Source: a virus
Virus record (IMG/VR): IMGVR_UViG_3300027851_000024
Coordinates: 1-64,000 of that record
Length of the DNA: 64,000 nt
Direction: 5' to 3' (one strand)
The stretch's first letter is position 1. Every line of letters starts with the position of its first letter. A program made the position numbers and the translations under genes. A model generated the notes under the pieces. It was not told the origin of the DNA. It saw only the letters and a list, made by a program, of their open reading frames with translations, and ran no database searches. Shown here one piece after another: positions 49,371-58,813 of this stretch.

Positions 49371-50627
49371 ATGGCTAATAAGCAAACATTTGTAACAAGG
49401 CTTGCACTTGGGCCTTTTAAGGGAATGAATAATAGGGCCGAAGATCATGCCTTGCCAGTAAGTACAGATGAAGATCCGAGAAATGCGGTTCGAAATGTAG
49501 TCAATGCTGACTTTACTAATGCGGGCAAGGTTAAAAGACGCAAAGGAAGTACTAAGAAATGTGATGGGCTTGGTATAAAATATGGCTTTTCATGCTCACA
49601 GGGACAGTTCATAGTTGAAGGTAACACTTTAAAACTGATCAATGCTGACTGGACTAAGACAACCATTTATACCGGAGTGCTTGGAACTAGTTTTGCCCAT
49701 TTTGAATTTAATGGAGAAGTCTTTTTTAGTGATGGCTTGATTGGACTGAAGATCATATCTGGTGTAGCACAACGATGGGGAATGGCTAATCCAGCAGCGC
49801 CAATAGTCTATACAGCTGCTGGAATACTTGGGGCAGGAACATATCTTTGTTGTATAACATTTTATGATGCACTTGGTAATGAATCTGGAGCAAGTGATAT
49901 TGTTTCGTTGGATGTGGATGCAAATAGTAGCGTTGTTTTTGCTAATCTTCCAACTTCAGCAGACAGCCAGGTTGTTGGCATAAGAATGTACATGACTACA
50001 GCGAATGGAAATGTCTTCTATCAGTGTGGTGATACAGCAATCGGAACGCTTAGTTACTCGGTTGTGCTCCCTCATGATGGAGGAAAGTTAATAGAGACGT
50101 TGTTCATGACTCGGCCACCTGCAGGACAGATTATTAGAGAGCATAATGGGAGGTTCTTAATTGCAGCTGGACCTTACCTATATGTGACAGAAGCATACTC
50201 AACTGATCTTGTATCACAGCTTAGTAAAAGTGTATTTCAGTTCAGCAACGATATTACGATTGTCGAGCCTGTTGATGATGGAGTATGGATTGTTGCAGAC
50301 AAAACTTTCTTTTTTGCAGGCAGCGGGCCAGAAAACTATCAGCAAGTAACTAAACTAGAGTATGGAGCAGCACTTGGCACTGGACAGAAACTAGAAAATG
50401 GAATGGTATGTTGGTTTTCAATAAGGGGATTAATTATGGCAGGAAATGGAGGAGATATAAAGAACATTCAGGAAGCTACAGTAGCGCCAGATTACAGCAG
50501 TTCTGGAACAGCCTTAATCCGGAAAGAGGATGGAATGAATCAGTTTATAACGAGTCTTAAAACGCCAAGTATGTCAACAATGGCTGCATCGAGCTGGATT
50601 GATGCTGAAGTTATCAGAAGGAGTTAA
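49371..50627 (+). CDS. Tail nozzle-like beta-propeller protein
   Basis: 418 aa. Starts with LGPFKGMNNRAEDHALP and NADFTNAGKVKRRKG, a pattern of podoviral proteins with propeller folds (P22 gp10 / T7 gp12 nozzle class). Repeated blades such as HFEFNGEVFFSDGLIGLKII and IIREHNGRFLIAAGPYLYVT. Likely forms the tail nozzle or stabiliser. Confidence 0.65.
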   Translation: MANKQTFVTRLALGPFKGMNNRAEDHALPVSTDEDPRNAVRNVVNADFTNAGKVKRRKGSTKKCDGLGIKYGFSCSQGQFIVEGNTLKLINADWTKTTIYTGVLGTSFAHFEFNGEVFFSDGLIGLKIISGVAQRWGMANPAAPIVYTAAGILGAGTYLCCITFYDALGNESGASDIVSLDVDANSSVVFANLPTSADSQVVGIRMYMTTANGNVFYQCGDTAIGTLSYSVVLPHDGGKLIETLFMTRPPAGQIIREHNGRFLIAAGPYLYVTEAYSTDLVSQLSKSVFQFSNDITIVEPVDDGVWIVADKTFFFAGSGPENYQQVTKLEYGAALGTGQKLENGMVCWFSIRGLIMAGNGGDIKNIQEATVAPDYSSSGTALIRKEDGMNQFITSLKTPSMSTMAASSWIDAEVIRRS

Positions 50628-50630
50628 TGA

Positions 50631-51134
50631 ATGGAAATATATAATCCAGGATTCATCTATACTGTTGAGCATATTGGTGTGGATGGAAAGATTAAATCGG
50701 TTGAAAAGATTCATAACCTGATGCCTACAGTAGCGGTTGATTACTTGCTTAATGCTGCCTTTATGGGAGGGTCAGCATACTCGACTTGGTATCTGTCGCT
50801 GTTTGATAATAACAGGACTCCTCTTGCAGCAGACACTATGACTACGTTCATGGCTGACTGTGGTGAAGATACAGTTTATACAGCTGTCGGAGGAGCTAGG
50901 CCAACGATTTCTTTTCCTCCAGTAGCTTCTGGAGTATTAACAACTGTTGCTAGTCCAAATGAATTGGCATTTCCTAGTGCAGCGACAGTGCGTGGAGCAT
51001 TTGTTACTACCGGAGTTACGAGAGGTGGAACTACTGGGCTTCTTTGTTCTGCTGTGTTGTTCTCAACTGCCAAAGTGCTTGCTGCTGGAGAATCGCTTCG
51101 TGTTCCAGTTGGCTTTGCACTTATATCTGCGTGA
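50631..51134 (+). CDS. Tail-associated structural protein
   Basis: 167 aa. GGARPTISFPPVASGVLT then ATVRGAFVTTGVTRGGTTGL is a module frequently found in phage tail clusters. Beta-rich. Start immediately after the nozzle gene. Confidence 0.55.
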   Translation: MEIYNPGFIYTVEHIGVDGKIKSVEKIHNLMPTVAVDYLLNAAFMGGSAYSTWYLSLFDNNRTPLAADTMTTFMADCGEDTVYTAVGGARPTISFPPVASGVLTTVASPNELAFPSAATVRGAFVTTGVTRGGTTGLLCSAVLFSTAKVLAAGESLRVPVGFALISA

Positions 51135-51142
51135 GGTGAGAT

Positions 51143-51550
51143 ATGTCTTGTTTAAGTGATTATGCAGAAAATTTGGTTCTTACGTGGCTGTTGACAGCAG
51201 ATGCTCCTGCTGCTGCCGCAAGGCCGACTGCTTGGTTTGTGGCTCTTCATACTGGTGATCCAGGAGAGACTGGAGCGAGCAATGAGGTGCTGGTAGCTAC
51301 TGATGCAGACTATGTTCGTAAGGCTATTACGTTTGCGAATGGTTCAGGTGGACAATCGTTAAGTACTCTTGAAGTTTCGTGGACAGTTAATTCTGCGTCT
51401 GCTGGATATACTGTGACTCATGCATCTGTTTGGGATGCCCTGTCTGCTGGCAACTGTCTGTTTAAGGGGCCGCTTCTTGCTTCTCGTGCACTGATTGCTA
51501 ATGGAGTTCTTACTTTTTCTGTTGGCGAAATTGTCGCCACTGCTGATTGA
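51143..51550 (+). CDS. Tail-associated structural protein (HTGDPG family)
   Basis: 135 aa. TAWFVALHTGDPGETGASNE near residue 30, then SVWDALSAGNCLFKGPLLAS. Same family as 47356-47724, suggesting duplication. Tail component by context. Confidence 0.6.
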   Translation: MSCLSDYAENLVLTWLLTADAPAAAARPTAWFVALHTGDPGETGASNEVLVATDADYVRKAITFANGSGGQSLSTLEVSWTVNSASAGYTVTHASVWDALSAGNCLFKGPLLASRALIANGVLTFSVGEIVATAD

Positions 51551-51558
51551 GGTGAATC

Positions 51559-52029
51559 ATGAGCTTTAAACTTTCGACTGGAATGCGTAATCACCTGATG
51601 GCAACTGATGACTTTGCTGCAGGCGTTAATGGTGGGTTGATCAAGATTTATGGAAGCCCGACAAGTCAGGCTGCTGCGGATGCATTAATTCCAGCGAGTG
51701 CTGATGCTGCTCTTGGATCTGCGACGTTGCTTGTAACTATTTCTGTGTCGGGTGGTGGAACTGGGTTGAACATGGACACTACACCATCTTCAGGTGTGCT
51801 GACCAAAGCATCTGCCGAAGCATGGTATGGGACTAATGCTGCGTCTGGATATGCTTCATTCTATCGATTCGCTGCCATTGCTGATGATGGAACTCTCAGC
51901 ACTACAGCAAAGCGCTGTCAAGGAACAGTTGGTATTCTTGGGACTGATCTGATTGTTGCTTCGGCGTATTTGACACTTGGGCAAGAGCAGAGAATTGATA
52001 GTTACGCTATTGGAATTCCTTCGGAGTAA
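51559..52029 (+). CDS. Tail-associated structural protein (FKLSTGMRN family)
   Basis: 156 aa. MSFKLSTGMRNHLMATDDFA then LIKIYGSPTSQAAADALI is a recognisable start of short phage tail proteins. Beta-sandwich composition. Good GAGG site. Confidence 0.6.
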   Translation: MSFKLSTGMRNHLMATDDFAAGVNGGLIKIYGSPTSQAAADALIPASADAALGSATLLVTISVSGGGTGLNMDTTPSSGVLTKASAEAWYGTNAASGYASFYRFAAIADDGTLSTTAKRCQGTVGILGTDLIVASAYLTLGQEQRIDSYAIGIPSE

Positions 52030-52032
52030 TAT

Positions 52033-53961
52033 GTGATAACCTTTGATGGAGATCGTAGCCTCAAACGTAAATGGTTTGCAAAGAAGCAACTTGCAATCAT
52101 TCAAGAAATTGATGTGCCTGCAAAAGCTGTGAAGTGGGACGGATTTAATTTCAAAGTCTGGCAGCTTGGGGAAGATCTGAATGGTGGCAGAGTAACCGCG
52201 CCGATGGGAGCAGTGGTTGCATGTTCGTCTGCGAATGGAATTAAGATTGCGGTTGCTGATTACTGGGCTGGTGGATTCAATGCTGAGCAAGACCTATATG
52301 TGGTTTTTAAGGATCTTGGGGTATCAGGAGAATTTACTACGTTCTTTGAAGGTGCAATTGATATTCCTCCTGATCCTATTCCATCAGACTACGAACCTAC
52401 ATATTACCCGATGAAGTTCATTCCGGCAATCGGAACATCATGGTTTGGCCTTGTTGATGGCGATACTGTTGGGCCAGATTCTGTAGAGGTGGATAATTTT
52501 CCATGTGGGCCTGTTCCGTTGCCATGGAAAGGTGAAGCATACGACATCATGGTCGGCGGAACCATGAAATATGACCTTGATGGGAATGGAGTGTATGACT
52601 GGTTTAGGCATGTGTTTGAGAAGAACACTTCATTTTATCTTGCTGCCGGCCAACAGGCATTACGAAAGAATTGCATAGCAAAACACATAGAGTATGATAT
52701 AAATTTCGATCCTCTACGGACATATCAAAAGACTGGAACAGATCGATATACTTCATACCATGGAGCATATATTTACGACTTCGTTGATAGTATCAAAGTT
52801 GTTGGTTACAACATTGATGTAACAACAAGTACAGTTGATAATATTCAATTCAGTGAAATCCTTACAACTGCAATGCCAGAAACATTGCGGTTGATCCTTA
52901 TTCATACTTTGAATGATGGTTCTTGTGAACCTATAGGATCTTATGCAACAGACAATATGTTTTTTCATGCAGTAAATGCTACAACGCATATCTGGTCATC
53001 AGGCGGAGAATCGTGTGCAGCCAAAGATTATTATGATGACAATCCAGGCAATGATGACTGGAGATTGTTCTATTCAATGACAGTTGATGGAGTTACACAT
53101 CTTGTCAATTATGGGCAGTTTGGAGCATTGCTAAACTCGCTATCGTTGCATGGAACTTCTGGTAGTTGGTACGATGCGATGAGGATGTTTTCTCAGTTGG
53201 TCGGTGCATATCCGAATTGCAATTGGACAGTACCGTATGATTCAATAATGTTTCATGATGATGATAATAATCTTTATACATGGACTAGACCTTATGGCCC
53301 TGTGAAAATATCTAAAGATGGAATAGAGGTAATTGAAATGTCTATTCCATCTGAGGTTGTTGATAATGACGGAGTGCGGCCTGAGATAACGTATGCGGGA
53401 AGGTTTGTGGATTACAGATTGTACCTATGTATTTGTAATAAGGTGAAGGAAGAAGTGAAGGCAGTATATATCGGTAATCCATTTCCTGATGATGAAGATG
53501 ATAGTGATGATTGGATAAAGTTACCTCATGTTGATCCAAGAATAGTACATGTTACTAATCCAGATGAAGACGTAGTAACTTGTGTATTGTTTCATGTGCG
53601 GCCTGTAAGAGTTACTCCGACAAGTGTTTTTTTGATTGGAATAACAAAGGATACTACTCTTTATATAGATGATCAGACTGGAGAGTATATTAGAGATGAA
53701 AGTGGTGAGCTTACTAAATCATATCATTATCATTTCGCCTCGTTAATTTGGTCAGTTGATTTAGAAGGAAACGCTACTACAGATATCTGGACTCAGTTGG
53801 CGAGACTTCCTTTTACTGCAAGTGATAATGATAATTTGCAAGTTGGCCTTTATGGAGATGATAGCAGAGTAAATGAGCTAGCAGCATACTTGACTCCACC
53901 TCCGATTATGCCACAATCTCCAGTCGGGCCTTACGATAAATATTCAATAGGATTGCCATGA
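52033..53961 (+). CDS. Large tail protein
   Basis: 642 aa from a GTG preceded by GGAG. Mid-region SIKVVGYNIDVTTSTVDNIQ and C-terminal LQVGLYGDDSRVNEL-LTPPP. The last 60 residues are duplicated in 56325-56531. It overlaps 53958 by 4 nt. A tail hub or receptor-binding base is plausible; no enzymatic motif seen. Confidence 0.6.
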   Translation: MITFDGDRSLKRKWFAKKQLAIIQEIDVPAKAVKWDGFNFKVWQLGEDLNGGRVTAPMGAVVACSSANGIKIAVADYWAGGFNAEQDLYVVFKDLGVSGEFTTFFEGAIDIPPDPIPSDYEPTYYPMKFIPAIGTSWFGLVDGDTVGPDSVEVDNFPCGPVPLPWKGEAYDIMVGGTMKYDLDGNGVYDWFRHVFEKNTSFYLAAGQQALRKNCIAKHIEYDINFDPLRTYQKTGTDRYTSYHGAYIYDFVDSIKVVGYNIDVTTSTVDNIQFSEILTTAMPETLRLILIHTLNDGSCEPIGSYATDNMFFHAVNATTHIWSSGGESCAAKDYYDDNPGNDDWRLFYSMTVDGVTHLVNYGQFGALLNSLSLHGTSGSWYDAMRMFSQLVGAYPNCNWTVPYDSIMFHDDDNNLYTWTRPYGPVKISKDGIEVIEMSIPSEVVDNDGVRPEITYAGRFVDYRLYLCICNKVKEEVKAVYIGNPFPDDEDDSDDWIKLPHVDPRIVHVTNPDEDVVTCVLFHVRPVRVTPTSVFLIGITKDTTLYIDDQTGEYIRDESGELTKSYHYHFASLIWSVDLEGNATTDIWTQLARLPFTASDNDNLQVGLYGDDSRVNELAAYLTPPPIMPQSPVGPYDKYSIGLP

Positions 53962-54473
53962 GCATCTTACAAAAAGATTATGTATATGAGATTATCCAAG
54001 GAGAATCATACACAACTTCAACTCCTGGAATACCTGCAACTGATGGATACTGGACTTCGCTTCCACCGACTTCAGTTGTGAATGTAACTGATCCAGTTTC
54101 TGATTCAGTTGTTACTACTGCGGCGATAAATGAAACGCCTGGATATGTTAGACTTGCAACATGGACAGAAGTAAAAGGTATCTGGCCTTGGCTTACTTCT
54201 GAATGTGCAATTCAGGTAAAGATTCTTGAAGGGATATGTTCAAGTCCAACTCTTGGATCAACTATCTTTACTCAGTATTCATATCGGAAAGAAGATCAGC
54301 CATTAGATGGTGGTCGGTTGCTTATGTATACGGTTTATATTGTGATTCAACGAATCAATGGTGGGGTTGCTTTCTGTGCAGTCACCGGACCAACAAGTAA
54401 TATTACAATTGAGTCTAATCCAATTTATATTCCAAATTATGAGTACACAGCGGGGACTATAGATGGCTGTTAA
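53958..54473 (+). CDS. Tail module protein
   Basis: 171 aa, beta-rich, with VNVTDPVSDSVVTTAAINET and AFCAVTGPTSNITIESNPI. Overlaps the neighbours by 4 and 11 nt. Unrecognised beyond tail context. Confidence 0.55.
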   Translation: MSILQKDYVYEIIQGESYTTSTPGIPATDGYWTSLPPTSVVNVTDPVSDSVVTTAAINETPGYVRLATWTEVKGIWPWLTSECAIQVKILEGICSSPTLGSTIFTQYSYRKEDQPLDGGRLLMYTVYIVIQRINGGVAFCAVTGPTSNITIESNPIYIPNYEYTAGTIDGC

Positions 54474-55125
54474 TCCTGGTGATGCGTTTCCGATACTTGG
54501 TGGAGGATATGATAGTACAGGGACAAATTTAATACCGTTCCCAGTAGTATCTTCTTCTTCAATTCCAACATCTTCTTTGTATGTTCAACCAACTGTAGAT
54601 GATACAAAGATATGGCATCCTCCTACACCAGCAGTTCCAGGCACGACTGTAACGCACACTACACCGAGTAAGATTAATAAACTGCTCAATAAAGGATGGA
54701 ACAGTTGGGCACGAAGCATTAATCCACTGGTAATCGGAGAGGTTTGTGTCTTTACAGTCATGGATGGTGTATCAGGAGCGATTCTTGGCATTGGTCCAGC
54801 AGGACTAGAGACTAGCGGCCCTGGAGCATTTTCACATTCTATTATTTGTGATGTTTCTGGAGTGCATATCCGTGAGAATAATACTCAGGTCAAGACACTG
54901 AAAGACCTTCAGACAGCAGTTTCTGTTCTGAGGATTCATCGGCAGGAAGATGGAAGCATTGTTTATGTAGCTACGACAGGAACAGAAACACTGATATATA
55001 CAAGTCTTTTTCCATGTCCAAAGTATCTGACCTTATATGTCTATGGCCTGCTCTACTCTAGTGGGGACAAAGTAACAGCAACACAGTTCGCTGATTATGG
55101 TGATGTTCAATATGGAGCCTGCTAA
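54463..55125 (+). CDS. Tail module protein
   Basis: 220 aa. Thr/Ser/Pro-rich N-terminus (about 60 residues), then a beta-sandwich-like domain ending LYVYGLLYSSGDKVTATQFA. Overlaps both neighbours by a few bases. Not recognised. Confidence 0.55.
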   Translation: MAVNPGDAFPILGGGYDSTGTNLIPFPVVSSSSIPTSSLYVQPTVDDTKIWHPPTPAVPGTTVTHTTPSKINKLLNKGWNSWARSINPLVIGEVCVFTVMDGVSGAILGIGPAGLETSGPGAFSHSIICDVSGVHIRENNTQVKTLKDLQTAVSVLRIHRQEDGSIVYVATTGTETLIYTSLFPCPKYLTLYVYGLLYSSGDKVTATQFADYGDVQYGAC

Positions 55126-56306
55126 TGGATGCTGTATTTGGATTTGTTGTTAATAACTGTGATGTTATATTCCCTGCTGAGTTTGGAATAACATTTGGCA
55201 GAGGTCAATTTGCATCTGCAACATTCTCAAGTGAGTTTGGACTTATTCCAAGTGGAGAATCGAACTATGGCTATGCTATGCTTCCGAGTTTTGCCAGCAT
55301 AGGAGGCGAGATTCCTACTGGATATGGAGTAGGCTCGACTGAACTTCCAGCATTTACCTCAACTGGCAGCGGAGGATTTTATATTCCGCCTGAACCAGTA
55401 TGGGGATATGCTGAGTTGCCATGGTTCACTTCATTTGGTCTTGTCAAGACCAGTTCTCCAGGAACAGGAAGTTCAACGATTCCGGCATTTGAGTCTATTG
55501 GAGGAGAGGGTAATTACGGAATTGGTGAAGCCACATTGCCTGCCGTGCAGTCATATGGTATTGAAGGTCCAGCAGCTAATGTTGCTAATGCAATAACTGG
55601 AATCTACCTGTTTGATGGGATTGGAGTTGGTCAGGATCAGATTGTCTTTGTTGATTGGAATGGACAGATAGTTGACAGTATTTCAGGCACACGAATATTG
55701 ATTGATAGTATTCTTGTTAGTCTTGAAATTAGTGACACTTACTCAGTACTTGGATTGCTTCTAGCATCACTGGATGATTCATTATCAATTACTGGTTCTA
55801 TAGTTGCAAGTGTTGGAGATGGAACAAACTTTGCGCCTGCAATTGATGCATCCTCCAGGGTGTGGGTAGTAAATATTGATACAGGTGCAACTAGTCAATA
55901 TGATGATTATGGTTATATTTCTTTCTACTCGTATGGAGGAAAAAATTACGGTGTGGCAGAAGATGGAATCTATGAACTAACTGGAGATACTGATAATGGA
56001 GTTGAGATAGATGCTCTGGTAGATTTTGGTCGAACTGATTTAGGCTCCATATATAAAAAGAGAGTTACTTCTGCGTATGTGGATGTTGGGTCGGATGGCA
56101 AAATGGCCTTAGTCATAGAAACTGATGGACAGACATCAAGCTTTGAAGCAAACGATTATAGTACAGCAGTATCACGGCATAGAATTAACATGGGAAGTGC
56201 ATTGTCTGGCTATTATTGGAATCCAGTTCTGACAAATAACAATGGATATGATTTTGATCTTGCAAGTATTATGCTTGAAATTATGCAATTAAATAGGAGA
56301 CTTTAA
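55125..56306 (+). CDS. Tail protein with LP-x-F-x-S-x-G repeats
   Basis: 393 aa. From about residue 48, five short repeats of (G)YG--LP-F-S-G type (GYAMLPSFASIGG, ELPAFTSTGSG, AELPWFTSFGL, STIPAFESIGGEG, TLPAVQSYG). The C-terminal region ends in a long helix (IMLEIMQLNRRL) whose codons lie in the 22-bp repeat duplicated at 57797. Likely a tail fibre or hub protein. Confidence 0.6.
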   Translation: MDAVFGFVVNNCDVIFPAEFGITFGRGQFASATFSSEFGLIPSGESNYGYAMLPSFASIGGEIPTGYGVGSTELPAFTSTGSGGFYIPPEPVWGYAELPWFTSFGLVKTSSPGTGSSTIPAFESIGGEGNYGIGEATLPAVQSYGIEGPAANVANAITGIYLFDGIGVGQDQIVFVDWNGQIVDSISGTRILIDSILVSLEISDTYSVLGLLLASLDDSLSITGSIVASVGDGTNFAPAIDASSRVWVVNIDTGATSQYDDYGYISFYSYGGKNYGVAEDGIYELTGDTDNGVEIDALVDFGRTDLGSIYKKRVTSAYVDVGSDGKMALVIETDGQTSSFEANDYSTAVSRHRINMGSALSGYYWNPVLTNNNGYDFDLASIMLEIMQLNRRL

Positions 56307-56324
56307 TGCCAACTGCAGCTTAAA

Positions 56325-56531
56325 ATGATCATGCCAACATGGAGTATTCATAGCAAGTTGCCGTTTTTGCATGATGAATATAACTTAAACTGTTATCAGG
56401 TTGGTTTGTTTGGTGATGATCAAATGGTAAATGAACTTAGAAATTTTACTTCTCCTCCTCCAGTTTTATCTCAGATGCCATGGACGCCTAATTATGCTAT
56501 CTATGATACCTTGTGGGATTTTGTAATATAA
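56325..56531 (+). CDS. Fragment duplicating the C-terminus of the large tail protein
   Basis: 68 aa. YQVGLFGDDQMVNELRNF--PPP aligns with LQVGLYGDDSRVNELAAYLTPPP at the end of 52033-53961. It represents only the last domain, with the rest missing, so it is either a domain-sized paralog or a decayed remnant carried in with the inserted cassette. Confidence 0.5.
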   Translation: MIMPTWSIHSKLPFLHDEYNLNCYQVGLFGDDQMVNELRNFTSPPPVLSQMPWTPNYAIYDTLWDFVI

Positions 56532-56544
56532 TTTGGAGTAATAT

Positions 56545-57642
56545 ATGTCTATAATAACTAATGAAAGGTTATTGCTCAGTAGTGCTGATGTCTTAACTGC
56601 ATATTCAACTCAGATGGTTTATCATGTTCCTACAGAAAAATTAGTTTGCTTATTTGCAGCAACAGATACTACTGCAGCAAGTTCCACAATAAGGTCTAAA
56701 TATGTATCATCTACTGGTAATATATCTGCATTAGCTGACACAGGAAATCCAATTGTATATACAATTAAACAACCTGGTGGTGTAGAATTTGGTCTTGGGG
56801 GAGTACAAGATAGATTGCTTTTTAGAAGTAGAACAGATTATGTAGCAAGTTTGACTGTAGATACAAACGGAATGATCTCAAATGGAGAAGCTGCTGTACA
56901 GAGTGATCTTTTGCCTCAAATGCTATCTGACAATGTACTTTGCTGCATGGGAGGAATATTTGGGGTTGGAGTTTACGCATATATTTATTCATATAGTGGA
57001 GGGGCAATCTCATTTACAACCTCTACTCAAATAAATAATGATACTACAAGTTCAAACAGTGATGCTTGTTTTTCTGTTGATAAAACTACAGGGGATTTTG
57101 TTTACTTATATAGGATTAGTAGTTCTCCATATACTGGAAAAATTATTAGAGGGAATATTGCTCTTAATGGGACTGTGTCTGGAGTTTCAACAGAAACAAC
57201 TGGACTTGTTTCTCAAACCGCTCCGGTTATGGACGCTCCTAGTGGAGCATCTATTATTACTACAAGATCAGACTTTTCAGGAACATATAAAGATTCGTAT
57301 TGTTTGTTAAATGATGGGAATATATTTACTCCATTTTCACCTTGGCTTGGTTCTGCCCCAGAGTGTATTAGAAAAGTTGGTACAGAATATTATATAATGA
57401 GGGGAACATATAATGGAACAACTAATCTTACAAGAATAGCATCTAATGGTGATTTAATTGAATCAACTGAAATTCCCAATAGTGTGTATCTGCAAAAGCA
57501 TGAAAATATTTGCTATGTTCCAGAGTTGCAGAAGGTTTTTTTAACATACAGTCGATCTGGAACTTGGGGTGTAATGCTTGCAGAGATTGATTTGTCTGAA
57601 GCATTCTGGACAAATTTTATAGGGCAAACAGAGATAACATAA
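56545..57642 (+). CDS. Beta-propeller-like tail/receptor protein in inserted cassette
   Basis: 365 aa. Repeats of about 45 residues with V-Y/F...G pattern (VCLFAATDTTAASST, FVYLYRISSSPYTGKIIRGN, KVGTEYYIMRGTYNGTTNLT, VFLTYSRSGTWGVMLAEIDL) suggest a propeller. AT-rich, unlike the flanking tail genes. May give an alternative receptor specificity. Confidence 0.5.
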   Translation: MSIITNERLLLSSADVLTAYSTQMVYHVPTEKLVCLFAATDTTAASSTIRSKYVSSTGNISALADTGNPIVYTIKQPGGVEFGLGGVQDRLLFRSRTDYVASLTVDTNGMISNGEAAVQSDLLPQMLSDNVLCCMGGIFGVGVYAYIYSYSGGAISFTTSTQINNDTTSSNSDACFSVDKTTGDFVYLYRISSSPYTGKIIRGNIALNGTVSGVSTETTGLVSQTAPVMDAPSGASIITTRSDFSGTYKDSYCLLNDGNIFTPFSPWLGSAPECIRKVGTEYYIMRGTYNGTTNLTRIASNGDLIESTEIPNSVYLQKHENICYVPELQKVFLTYSRSGTWGVMLAEIDLSEAFWTNFIGQTEIT

Positions 57643-57797
57643 TGACGACACTTATTAAAAATTGGAATTATATAATCGTTCCTGCAGGTACAGGTAGTGC
57701 GTTAGCTACTCAAGAATCAGTCTCTACTGTTACATATCCTGTGGGAGATTATGTTGGTGATGCCTTACCAATAATTCAAACTTATCCAATTTATTGA
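57642..57797 (+). CDS. 51-aa small protein ending the cassette
   Basis: Starts MTTLIKNWNYIIVPAGTGSA; its TGA touches the second 22-bp repeat. Coupled to the previous gene by TAATG. Part of the inserted cassette. Unknown function. Confidence 0.5.
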   Translation: MTTLIKNWNYIIVPAGTGSALATQESVSTVTYPVGDYVGDALPIIQTYPIY

Positions 57798-57815
57798 ATT
57801 AAATAGGAGACTTTA

Positions 57816-58784
57816 ATGGCTGATGCAGCGGAAATTATAAATCAAATCATTGCAAATGCGATTGCGACTGCAAATAAATCAACTTATGAAGCACAACGAG
57901 CAGCAGATGATTTGGTCAGGAGTAGTGCAGGATTTTATCTTACTCCACCAACAACAGTAACAGGGTTTAATGTTGAGGCGGTAGAACCAGATATACCGAC
58001 AGCAGCAGACTCAACATACGATTATCAGGCTGAACGTGATGCGTTGATTGCTTTGTTATCAAGTAAGCTAGCAAACTTTTTTACCACTTATTATCCTCTG
58101 GCAAGTGATGCTTTTGATGAAGCCACAACTTGGTTGGTCAACACGATTACGAATGGCGGAACTGGGATTCCGGCTGCACTTGAAGATCAGATAGTCCAGC
58201 GAATGCGAGACCGAATTATTAGGGATGGTCAAAGGGTTGCAAGTGGTATCTCGGCTGGCTATGCTGCGAGAGGATTTTCTCTAGTTCAGGGACCGATGAT
58301 TTATGATTTGAACCAGGCAACATTTGAGCAGGCTGGCAAGATTGGAGAGGCCTCAACAGCCATGGCTACGAAGCAAGCTGAAATTGCTATCGAGACTATT
58401 AAGTTTGCAATTGGTAAAGCCATCGAATCTCGGATTGCTGCAATGAATGCGGCAGTAGATTATATTCGGGCGCTTTCTGTAGCTCCTGATGCAGCTTCCA
58501 GGATTGCAGCACTGAATACTGATATTAAGGCTAAGATGATGAGTGCTGCGGCAGATTGGTACAGAGCCAGACAGTCAAGGGATCAAATGATATTGCAATC
58601 CAAACTGGCAGAGCTTACTGCTGGGATTGATGTCTACAAGCATAGGCGAGATAATGCAACACAAAGTGATCAGGTGGATGTTCAGGCACTTGCAGCCGCT
58701 GCTGATGTTTTTGCTAAGACTGCTCAGGCTGCATTGACATCTTTGAACAGTGTTGTTGCTACGACTGCAAGCACGTTTGCGTGA
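57816..58784 (+). CDS. Helical virion protein (internal protein or tail needle-like)
   Basis: 322 aa, almost wholly alpha-helical and Ala-rich (ANAIATANKSTYEAQRAADD; IESRIAAMNAAVDYIRALSV). Resembles internal virion or tail-needle-type proteins by composition. Preceded by the second 22-bp repeat with AGGAG site. Confidence 0.55.
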   Translation: MADAAEIINQIIANAIATANKSTYEAQRAADDLVRSSAGFYLTPPTTVTGFNVEAVEPDIPTAADSTYDYQAERDALIALLSSKLANFFTTYYPLASDAFDEATTWLVNTITNGGTGIPAALEDQIVQRMRDRIIRDGQRVASGISAGYAARGFSLVQGPMIYDLNQATFEQAGKIGEASTAMATKQAEIAIETIKFAIGKAIESRIAAMNAAVDYIRALSVAPDAASRIAALNTDIKAKMMSAAADWYRARQSRDQMILQSKLAELTAGIDVYKHRRDNATQSDQVDVQALAAAADVFAKTAQAALTSLNSVVATTASTFA

Positions 58785-58813
58785 TAACAATCATTAATTA
58801 TTGAGGTTAAGCT

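Larger units (their letters stand above)
56287..57818 (+). repeat. 22-bp perfect direct repeats flanking an inserted cassette
   Basis: AATTAAATAGGAGACTTTAA followed by TG occurs at 56287-56308 and 57797-57818, each ending in an ATG with its AGGAG site. The first copy leads into a five-codon dead-end frame (MPTAA then stop) resembling MADAAE at the second. The cassette between (56325-57797) appears inserted between two genes that were once coupled by TAATG. Confidence 0.8.
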
